64,000 nucleotides of DNA from Litsea cubeba (taxonomy: Eukaryota > Streptophyta > Magnoliopsida > Laurales > Lauraceae), in assembly GCA_012931725.1 (NCBI GenBank), contig CM022951.1, forward strand, positions 19,420,624 to 19,484,623, read 5' to 3'. Both the position numbers and the translations under genes were made by a program. A model generated the notes under the pieces. That model was given only the letters and a program-made list of their open reading frames with translations, ran no database searches and was not told the DNA's origin. This document shows positions 55,052 through 64,000 of the stretch, one piece after another. Positions within the stretch are counted from its first letter, which is position 1; the number at the start of each line of letters is the position of its first letter.

Positions 55052-57481
55052 GGGAAAATTACATTTTACCACCCTCAACTATCACCCTTTTTCATTTTAC
55101 CCCCTAAACTTTAAAAAGTATCAATTGACCCCCTAAACTAATCCAATTGCGCGGCCGTTACCCCCTGAGGCCAAAATCTAACGGAATAGCCAAAATCTAA
55201 CGGAATAGAGGCCAAAGCCCATACGATCCGAGCCCACGCCCGTTCGTGGCCCATCACCACCAACACCCCTCTTCTCTTCCTCTTCCTTTCTCCACCTTAA
55301 ACTCTCCTCTCGTCTCTATCTCTCGATGCATGCGCAGACTCCCCCTTCACCAACCCCTCTCTCATTCTCCATTCATGCGCAGACTCCATCCAGACCCATC
55401 TTCTTCTCCTACGCATGCAGAACCCATTCCATTTCCATCGATCCAACACAGAACCCATTCGATCTCCATCTTCGCGCTCGTTTCCTCTCCAGATCTCCAT
55501 CTCTCTCCCCTTCATCATTGCCACCATCCCACGCATCCCAGATCCTTCATCTCCATCTCACGACGTCCATCTCCTTCATCATACGCAAAATCTCCATCCA
55601 TAACCCACCCCTTTGCGACCCATCATCCTCCATCTGCCGCACCACCATCGCCCTCCATCCTCTTCATATGCGCTCGTCTCTCACACACGCAGTCGGACTC
55701 CGGAACCAGATCGTCGCCCACTTCTTCTTCCTCGCCTGCAAGCCACTCCACACGCAGAGCTTCTCTCCGCTAGCGTCTTCCTCATGTGGATCGCGTCCCC
55801 CCTCGCCGCCGGGCTCCGAACCAGGTAGGAGCCTCCCCACCTCTCTTTGCATTGCATCTCCCACACCAGCAACTCTCCCCTTTCTTTCTTCTCTCTTCCT
55901 CTCCTTCTTTCTTCTTCTTTTCCTTTTCTTCTTCTCTTCCTCTTCTTCTCCCCACCTGCACACTCCGCATGCACCCTCTCTGTTCTCTTCCGCCTCCCTC
56001 TCTCTTCTTCTTTCTTCTCCTTCTTTCCTTTCTATTCTTTTCTTTCTCCTCTCTTCCTCCTACACCTACACCTACCTGCACAGCCAAACCCATCACTGCC
56101 CTTCTTCTTCTCCCTTTCACAGCACTCACCCCCTGCTGCACACCCTCCTCGTCACCTCCACTGCGCATCCCTTCCCACCTTCTTCTTCTTTCTTTCTCTT
56201 CTCACTTCTCTTCTTTCTTTCTCTCCTTCCTCTTCCTCCTTTTCCTCTTTTTCTTTTTCCCCATCTTCTCTTCTCCCTGCCGCCGTACCCACCTGCACGC
56301 CCCATCTTCTTTTTCTATTTTTCTTTCTTTCTCTTCTTCCTCCCTCTCCTCCCCTGCGCACCACACTCACCAACACACCCCTCACCTGCTGCACCCCACT
56401 TGTTCGTCATTCCATTGTACACCCACCTACTGTCACAATTGCACACCCATCTGCTGCACTCCACCTCTCACTCCCCACTGCCCTCGCAGCAGGGAAGGTG
56501 CAGGGGCTGTGTGTAATGGAGATGTAGGTGGGCTGGGAAGAGAAGAGAAGGAAAAAGAGAGAGGGTCGTGCGAGTGGGGCGCAGTGAAGATGAGGAAGAA
56601 GAAGATGGAGGAGAAGATAAAGAAAGAAAAAAAGGAGATGGGGCGTCTGCGTGTAGGTGGGTGCACAGGTGTGGGGTGCTGGTGGAGAAAGGAAGAGGAA
56701 AAGAAGAGGGGTGGGTGCACAAGTGTGGGGTGCTGGTGGAGAAAGGAAGAGGAAGAGAAGAGGGAAAGAGAAAAGGAGATGGGTCCAGGGGGTGTAGGAC
56801 GTGTGTGCAGTGAAGAAGGAGAAGGGAGAGAGAGAAGGTGGGTGAAGTGGGTGCAGCAGGGAGAGTGCGTGTGTGCTGTGGAGAAGGGAAGAAAGAGAAG
56901 AAGGGAAAAAGAAAAGAAAAGAGATGGGTGATGCAGGGATGAATGAAAGAAAAAGAAAAAAAAAGAGAGAAAAAGGTGGGGGCGTGCAGGGGAGAAGAGA
57001 AGGGGAAAGAAAAGAGAAGAGAAGAAAAGAAGGAAGAAGAAAAGAAAGAAAAGGTGGGGCGTGCAGGGGGATGGTTGTGCGTGAGGATGTAGGGATGAAT
57101 GCAGGGGAGGGGCAGGGATGAGTGCAGGGGAGATGGAAGAGAAGGGGAGTACCTGTTCCGGAGTCCGGCGGTGCTGCGAGGGGCTGTGATGAGCAGGGTG
57201 CTGTGTGTGGGATATTCTGCGCAGGGCTGAAGGCGGAGACATCGCTAGGAGATGCGATGCAGGTGGAGTGGAGGGTGTTGGGCTCGTGGACTCTCCTCTC
57301 CCATGCAGGTGATGGGCCATGGACGGGCGTGGGCTCGGATCCGTCTATTTTAACGATTTTGGCCTCAGGGGGTAACGGCCGTGCAATTAGATTAGTTTAG
57401 GGGGTCAATTGATACTTTTAAAGTTTAGGGGGTAAAGTGAAAAAGGGATGATAGTTTAGGGTGGTAAAGTGTAATTTTCCC
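55052..57481. mobile_element. Mutator-like element, 2430 bp, with mirror-composition interior
   Basis: The ends are GGGAAAATTACATTTTACC and, on the other strand, GGGAAAATTACACTTTACC, with inverted repeats of about 140 bp that include TTTACCCCCTAAACT, GGTCAATTGATAC and GGCCGTTACCCCCTGAGG. Nine T bases lie directly outside each end (55043-55051 and 57482-57490), a 9-bp duplication in this case. The plus strand is pyrimidine-rich up to about 56500 and purine-rich after it. Long frames on both strands are low-complexity and have no domain. Confidence 0.88.
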
Positions 57482-57490
57482 TTTTTTTTT

Positions 57491-58499
57491 TATACTGAAC
57501 TATCCAACTTCAATATCCAAACATATTTCTCAAATTTCTCATTCCAAAGAAACGCCGAAATGTTTTAGAAAATGATGCAAAACATGCCCTTAATATGCAC
57601 AAGTGCGATTTTTATTAAAAAAAATTTAAGCCTATGGATTTGTGAAGATAAGCGTGCTTTTTCAATTTGAAATGATAACCACATGTACAAAAGCCTTTTA
57701 GGTGTTCTTTCGATTTTTGATACATTGGCTCAAGGTGCACTTTTTTTCATCAAGGATGAAGGATGATGAAATCCTTCACATTCCACTCGATCTATACTAT
57801 AATTGGTGGTAGTCTTAGGCCCACACAAAACTATATCTCACAAAGAGATCCATCATATATAAGTGGTTAAGAGTCTTATTTTCCTACTTGGTATTGAATT
57901 CCTAAGAATTCATTGCATAGGGGCCTTTATCCAAGAAATATAAATAGTAGCAGTAAAATCTTTGCACATAGAATGCAATTCAAAAACAAATTTCATCTTA
58001 CAGATCCAAACGGCACTTTCCCTTGTCCCAATTATCAATTTTAGCTTTTTTATGGCCTCCCAATGTTTGGGGACCCAGCGCCTCTTGAACATGACCATGA
58101 GTCAGATCCTGGACTCACTGAGTACTATTGTCTATTCTGCTTGCTGTTTCGCTGTGAATAGAATCATGCAGTGACCCATCAAACTTGAATGGAGCTGTCA
58201 GAAAATTAGTATATTACTAGCTTAATGTCAAGGTTTAGAAATGACGGCGATGGTTGGTCACACATCCTATGGAATTGAATGTCAAGCTTTGGAAAAATGG
58301 AGATGATTGGTCACACATCTTGTAGAACTAAATGTCAAGGTTTGGAAAAATGAATCAACTTCTTTTAGATGCAATAGTTCATAGAAAGTTGGATGCCTTG
58401 TATATCTTAACCATTAGGAGGTCGGATAGTCAATTCATGATCGATCAAATAAGAGAAGGGGAGAACTTACGAGAGAGGAATGGAGAGAAGAGGCTAGAG
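57491..58499. other. AT-rich sequence, no gene seen
   Basis: At 58225-58345 two ~65-bp units containing GAATGTCAAG-TTTGGAAA and GATTGGTCACACATC repeat in tandem. Nothing else is supported. Confidence 0.4.
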
Positions 58500-58549
58500 A
58501 AGATACGATGACAAACAAGGTTTCAGGAACAAACAGGTGCAATGGAAGA

Positions 58550-60010
58550 TCTCATCTCCGTGTTTTCAAATAACATGCCAGAGTTTATGCTGGCCAATTG
58601 GGAGCTGAGGCCATTCCGATTTGAAAATAATTGGCTCACGCATAAAGAGTTTCCGCCGAAGGCTCAAGAATGGTGGGCTGAATAAGATGTTCATGGCTTC
58701 ACAGGTTTTAGAATTTTTAAGAAGCTTCAAAGTCTTAAGGTCCAGATTAAACAATGGAACATGGAGGCTTTTTGGCAATCTCGATAATTTGAGGAATATT
58801 TTGTATAAGTGAAATGGAGGAATGGGATAGGGTAAAGGAAGATAGAGCGTTCTATTCTGAAGATAGAATGGCACGATGGGAACCATTTAAGCAATTATAG
58901 AAACTTAACCAAATGGGAGAAATGTGAAGGAGGCAGAAATTGAGAGCACTATGGCTTAAGGAAAGTGATAAGAATAAAGAGTTATTTCATTGAATGGCAA
59001 ATGTTAGGAGCAGGACTAACTATATTGGTAAATGAAGAAGAGGGAGGGGGTTTGCCGAAGACCTGACTATTATAAGAGAAGAGACCGTTCAATTCTTTGA
59101 AGCTTTGTATGTGAAAGAAGATTACCCTAGGCCTAACATGGATGGGATTTCATTTCTCCAAGAACATGCTTTGATTGGAAAGAGATTTCAAAGAAGCAGA
59201 GATAAATAAAGCTTTAGCTGATTGTGAGGGTGATGAGCTCCAAGTCCATATCGAATTTCTTTCGCTTCTGTAAAAGATGGATGAGGTGTTCTTAAGGATG
59301 GTTTTTGTGCTATGGTTCAGAATTCCATCATAGAAGTCCACTAAATAAAGAAACTAAAACAACATTCTCAACCCCCATTCCAAAGATCTCTAACCCAATG
59401 CACCCAAAGGAATACATGCCTCCTTAGCTTGGTGGGGGTGTGCTTACAAGTTGCTGTCAAAGATTATTGCGAATCATACGAAAGTGTTTGTGCCTAATAA
59501 TATTAGGCCTTTCCAAGGGGCATTTGTCTATAATAGACAAATACTTGATGGAATTTTAGCTGCAAACGGGCTTAATGATTCTAAAAAAATCCTGGAAAGA
59601 GGGTGTAATTTCAAAGTTTATTTGGGGAAAGCCTATGACCATGTGGAATAGAGTTTTGTGGACTACATGTTGGGCAGGTTTGAATTTTGAGATAGGTGGG
59701 GAAGGTTGGATTTGGGAATGTATCTCGTCTACATCTTTTCAGTTTTGGTGAATGGTTCCCCTACTCGTTTGTTTACAGCGTCAAGAGGGGTTAGACAATG
59801 TGATCCTCAATCTCCTTTTCTTTTTACTATTGTGACCGAAGCTTTGGGAGCTCTCCTTTCGAAGGCTATGGATCTTGGGCTTATAGAAGGTTTCAAGATG
59901 GGTAGAGACGGGGTAGTTGTTACTCATCTTCAATTTGCAAATGACACTATTCTTTTCAGTTCTACAAGATGGAAGAAGATTGCAGTTTAGAAAAGTCTGG
60001 TTTATAGGAC
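58550..60010 (+). pseudogene. L1-type LINE fragment (reverse transcriptase)
   Basis: Read across several frames, the block shows the usual order of a plant L1 second ORF: FRFENNWLTHKEF near the end of the endonuclease-RT linker, then PFQGAFVYNRQILDG (59498), FKVYLGKAYDHVE (RT motif A), GSPTRLFTASRGVRQCDPQSP (motif B region) and THLQFANDTILFS (motif C). The catalytic FADD is changed to FAND, RQGDP to RQCDP, and stops and frameshifts are frequent. The 5' endonuclease is absent and no poly(A) tail was found. It is an old dead copy. Confidence 0.85.
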
Positions 60011-60319
60011 TCATGAGTTACAGCTTATAACAAATGCAGGTATGTATAACTACATATTGATATTTTGCCACACAAACTTGCATGAAGATATACATGATTT
60101 TACAAGAGGCACCAATTACAAGGTCTGGGTTATTCTAAACAAATTTACACACCACTCGAATGATGAAAAGATTCTGAAACATTATTACTAGCAGATGACA
60201 TTATGTTCATAACCTCTGACACCATGCTGCAAATTGGAGCAAACTGAATTATGATGCCTCTTATTCATGGGATATGAGATCCTTATTGATATATTATAAC
60301 AAACAAGGTGTCACTGAAA
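60011..60319. other. Sequence between the LINE and the sulfiredoxin stop codon
   Basis: AT-rich, presumably the 3' UTR and downstream flank of the sulfiredoxin gene. No other feature is seen. Confidence 0.4.
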
Positions 60320-61029
60320 TCAGCGTAGGTGATGCCTGAAAAATGAGCTGGGCATTGTAAATTAAGAGTTATAAAAGTTTAAGCAAAGAATATTATGAGA
60401 AGATGGAACTGACCTCAGTGTTTCCTTTGTCCCTCGACGAATTTTACAGCGGATTGTTGGGAATCCAAGACGCTGATGAGCTTCATACCGGTGGCATCCA
60501 GAGAAGCCTGTAAAGAAAAGAACGAAAAAAAAAACATAAAGATATAATGTTGGCAAGACAACTAGGCTGTCATTTGACATTCCAACTGTTTTGGACGAAC
60601 AAAGACACTCAATGATGTTGTCAACTTCTCAGGTCAACATGCAATGTCACCAATCTTGATTTAGTGCTGAAGATGTTGGGAAAAAACCATTCCCTTCAGT
60701 AAAAGAAAACCATTCCCTTCAGTAAAAAAAATAAAAAAGGAAAAGGAAAGGAAAGAAAAAAAATGTGCTTGTTGCATTTCTTTTTTCCTTATTTTTTCTT
60801 TCTTTTTCTTAATGATAAAATTTTTGTTGCATGTGTAATACATCCAAAGACACTCGCAAATCCCAATACTCTTAAAATGGGAAAAGGATAAAAAATTTAA
60901 TAATAAGAAAACCTGCACTGTATAGGACTTGCCAGAATTGCAGAGTCTAAAAAAAATGTCCTAAATCATGCACAAAAGTTCAAATAAACACATACCATAA
61001 TACACTCCGTCAACCTCCAGCACATCAAT
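60320..61029 (-). CDS. SRX: Sulfiredoxin, last three exons (5' part not found)
   Basis: Three short exons join in frame: 61029-60996 (34 bp), 60507-60414 (94 bp) and 60335-60320 (16 bp). They encode IDVLEVDGVYYG, FSGCHRYEAHQRLGFPTIRC, KIRRGTKETLR and HHLR, stop. Splice sites are CATGCAG and TATG/GTATGT, TTTACAG and CTGAG/GTCAGT, and TTTTTCAG. The F-S/G-GCHRY box is the sulfiredoxin signature, and its Cys is the catalytic residue that uses ATP to reduce over-oxidised (sulfinic) 2-Cys peroxiredoxin; plant SRX acts in plastids and mitochondria. All 48 residues are free of stops. The N-terminal half, with the targeting peptide and the ATP-site Arg/Lys, should lie at higher coordinates but was not found up to 64000, so the gene is partial here or has a very long intron. 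Confidence 0.85.
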
Positions 61030-61035
61030 CTGCAT

Positions 61036-61880
61036 GATAATCAGACATAATATAAATGTAATGCCATTATACACAAGCCATAAAAATGAAAGCTATTGAC
61101 AGAAAGAGAGTACAGATGTGGAGCCACGTGCCTGGGAGATAAAGGGGCCCACATCCCACCCAAGGGTCCCACCTGGAAGTCTAAACAATTTAATAAGCTG
61201 TTTGAGCAGCGTATCTAAATTGCAGAGTTGGCCAAATGTGTTCTAAAAATTTACTTTGCTCGTTCGTTGGATACCTATTTGATGGGAAGCAGTCAGTCCC
61301 AGTAGCTAAGAAGTCCTAGTGAGGTGGTTACATTCACAAGTCTTTTTAAGTTGGTAAAGAGTCTGTATTATATCAGGAATCTTTAAGTTACTTTTGAAAA
61401 GAAGTCAGCTGAATAAATTGATTTTAATTCAGTTCAGTTTGTGAACCTAAGATTTTTTAGGACGCAAGATCAATCTACACTGACCGAACCAGTGAGTTGG
61501 AGGATATAACAAAGCACGAAGATGGAACAAATTGGGATACTTACCAATATGGTCATGCGTACAGTTTGTAATGCACTGTTCCTTATCAAAATAGATCACA
61601 CAGAATCAGAAAGATCAAGTTTATTCCCTTAACTCAGTCCTTAAGAAAGTTCGACTTATAAAATATGATACTCCACACACCTACTGAATTTTTATACACC
61701 CGCTCGTATTTACGTGTTCATTTAAGTTTGCACAGGTACAAAGCAATGGTCAACTAATCTTGCAATAGGATTTTCTAACACTAACCAAATGCAGCAAATC
61801 AACGCAGTCCCATATATGTAATTGATGATATTCAATTGGGCAATCATTGCCATTCAAATATATATATATATATATATATA
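61036..61880. other. Likely sulfiredoxin intron or upstream sequence
   Basis: AT-rich, ends in a (TA)n run at about 61858-61880. No exon was recognised. Confidence 0.4.
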
Positions 61881-62031
61881 GGAAGATGCTCCTATGAGAG
61901 ATGCTCTCACCTTACTATGAGAGATACGGAGGAGGCCCTCGCATTCATATCCAATGCCAACAACTTAAATGTGAGGGTCCCCACCTTATCTCTCATAATA
62001 AGGTGAGATATTCTCTCACAGGAGCACCTCC
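61881..62031. mobile_element. MITE, 151 bp, with ~45-bp TIRs
   Basis: The left end GGAAGATGCTCCTATGAGAG and the reverse complement of the right end, GGAGGTGCTCCTGTGAGAG, pair on to TCTCACCTTA-TATGAGAGATA, leaving a ~60-bp loop. It sits in a (TA)n tract, so a target duplication cannot be resolved. The superfamily is not assigned. Confidence 0.85.
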
Positions 62032-64000
62032 CATATAAATATATATATATATTCAACCGGGCAATCCTTACGAGTGATTAGTAGAAAGCTATGGAAGTTT
62101 GAAGACAGAATTATGAATCCAAAAGGACTGCATGAAGCTTAGTATCAGAGCAGGTAAGCTTTCACTAAAGTTTTTCTTGGTACTGATCTCAACCTATGCT
62201 TCATTCAAAAATCACTATCTTCTCTCCATTTCACCCTTTTCCATTGTTCTTTAAATTTCCCAATCTCCTTAATGCCAGCCAAAACTCTGCCAAAATTTCT
62301 GCAGCGACTCCAACCATTAGATCCTTCTTAAACCAGTCATATTCAATCCCATCCCTGCACCAAAATAGCCTCCAACCAGAAACTCTAATGTTGATTCAAT
62401 TGGCAAGAATTGGAGGGTGGATCCATGTGGAGTCTTCACATACATCTTGGATCCATGCCAATGAAGTCTTCACACATTGGAGATGCCAATGAAGAACACA
62501 AGGCCGAGAGAGGGTTTTTCACCAACTCAAATATGAATAAAGAAAGGTGTTCATTCACTGATTTCTTTTAAGGGCATTACAACCATTATATAGAGTAGTA
62601 AGACAACAATCTTGACTCTTAATTAGAGATTACCCCTTCTAATTAGAGAGGTCAATAATCTTTCACTCTCAATTAGGGATTGATAATTTCTAATCACGGA
62701 TCTTAAGGATTTTGACTTAATCATCGTTCCTAAGAAAATTACAATCAACTTGATTCTCTCTTTTTATAAAGCTTCCAAAAATATGAGATTTGGCATATGC
62801 CATGACCACAATGCCCATATTTAACATGTGCTACTGCTAATCAATTACTTAAGTTATGGGCCCTCTTAGTGGACTGGGCCTCTGCTGGTCTTCTAAGGCC
62901 TTCTTTGATGAGTAAATTCTGGCCCATGGCTTGCATCAGTTCTCCCCAGCTTGAGAGAACTCATAGTTAAGGACTTAATCCTCCTGGATCAAAGAAGCCG
63001 TATAATGGTTGGATTTCTTTCATCGATCGCTACATACTACATAGAGTTGAGTTCTCTGCACACTAGTAAAACAAAGATGTGGCTTCAATTGATGGTCTTG
63101 ATGTGCTTTGTAGAGCCTTTGAATATATGGATCATCTAAAGGTTTAAATCTTATCATCAAATATGCAAGCCAGTATGTTCCACCTGTCAAATCACCATAT
63201 ATAAAGTCAATGCAGGTCATTTGAAGTGGTAGGATAGGCCTCAAGGTTGGTTAGAATCATGGAAGTATCATCTAATTCTAATCCTTCGATAGGCCCTTCT
63301 CGGATGATGGGTGTCATATGATCCAATGGATCTGAAGCGCCCCCCCCCCCCTCCCCCCCACGTGGTGCACGCACACACACTCACAAATGTGTTATCATAA
63401 TGCATTTCTCTGAACACATTTTCATAATGCTATTCACTATTTATTCACTGTACTTTCCATCGCTACACTATTTTATTGCTTTTTGTCAATGATATTATTC
63501 CCCAACATAGTTGGGACAAGGCTTAATGATGATATTATTATTATCAGCAGTAATGAAGCAATTGGCATGTGGCAACTCAAGGGATATATTGCACACATGC
63601 AAGATGAAAGATCTGGGTGAGTTACTTCCTTGGGCTTAAAATTGTGCGCACCTATGGCGTATTCACTTACACCAATGCAAATAGGCAGATACACAGAAGA
63701 ATTACTTTCAATGGCACAGTTTTCTAACTATATATAGGATAGTAGATACTAGTAGCTACTCCTTTGGACTTTGGAGCTTAATGTAAGTTTTCGGGAAAAT
63801 GAATAAGTGCCTTATCTGAGCCTAGTATGTAATGTTGACTTGTTGGCAGTCTGATCTACTTAACCATGACTTGTCCTAATATTTCTCATGCAGTACAAAT
63901 TGTTAACCAGTTTGTAACCCTCCTTATAAACTTCATCTCACCTCAGTACACGTATTCTTCGATATATTTGTGGGACTCTTGGTCAAAGACTCATTTACTC
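62032..64000. other. No gene recognised; LTR-like remnant at about 62150-62938
   Basis: TAGTATCAGAGCAGGTAAGC at 62140-62160 resembles a Met-tRNA primer site. On the minus strand, GAGTTCTCTCAAGCTGGGGAG then TGATGCAAG at about 62962-62930 resembles the polypurine tract and LTR start of a gypsy element. No paired LTR was found, so both are only hints. A C-run occurs at 63338-63358, and at 63502-63540 CCCAACATAGTTGGGACAAG followed by GATGATATTATT resembles a retroposon tail. The rest is AT-rich. Confidence 0.35.

Noticed and set aside
55326..57320. Several open frames of 226-396 codons on both strands in the second Mutator-like element
   Set aside because: They arise from CT- or GA-rich sequence. 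Residue content is only Ser/Phe/Leu/Pro or Glu/Lys/Arg and no domain is seen.

Overview
The window is nuclear DNA of a flowering plant with a large, transposon-rich genome. The evidence is spliced host genes of typical plant families (NAC, RING-H2, sulfiredoxin), a SCARECROW fragment, and layers of plant CACTA, Mutator-like, hAT, Ty1/copia, Ty3/gypsy and LINE elements. The species cannot be named from the sequence.

Layout. 1-34.6 kb is one nested transposon complex. A tandem array of ~145-bp units (411-617, 2989-3028, 33692-34440) was hit by a retroelement now reduced to a solo LTR (618-2988, target duplication AATAT) and, 35 bp away in the same unit, by a CACTA transposon (3029-33688, target duplication GAT). 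The CACTA element spans 30.7 kb. It holds its own transposase remnant on the minus strand and, on that same strand, exon fragments resembling at least four unrelated host genes: alcohol dehydrogenase, a MARCH-type RINGv protein, an RNA-dependent RNA polymerase and a coatomer-like WD40 protein. Into it jumped a 12.4-kb Tat-type gypsy element (4840-17241, duplication GTTAC), a 5.5-kb copia element (18969-24507) and a hAT element (29878-30740, duplication ACGGCAAC). The gypsy element has a decayed gag-pol on the minus strand, but its opposite-strand three-exon gene (6234-8711) is fully open. A Helitron-like 3' end lies at 34595.

34.6-47.3 kb holds a second CACTA terminus (35509), an intact two-exon RING-H2 gene (37210-38143), a Gag-only copia-like element (39006-42738) and a long-TIR Mutator-like element (42824-44181). 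47.3-52.3 kb holds a Pack-MULE carrying the 5' part of a SCARECROW-like gene (47324-49193), right downstream of an intact three-exon NAC gene (minus strand, 49411-52284) whose C-terminal region is a triple ~54-residue repeat. 55.0-57.5 kb is a Mutator-like element with nine-T duplications and a pyrimidine/purine mirror interior. 58.5-60.0 kb is a dead LINE. 60.3-61.0 kb holds the last three exons of a sulfiredoxin gene on the minus strand; its 5' exons were not found in the window.

The likely host genes are therefore RING-H2, NAC and sulfiredoxin. Nearly everything else is transposon sequence or unassigned AT-rich DNA. Exon models rest on reading-frame continuity and GT-AG sites read by eye; no search was run.
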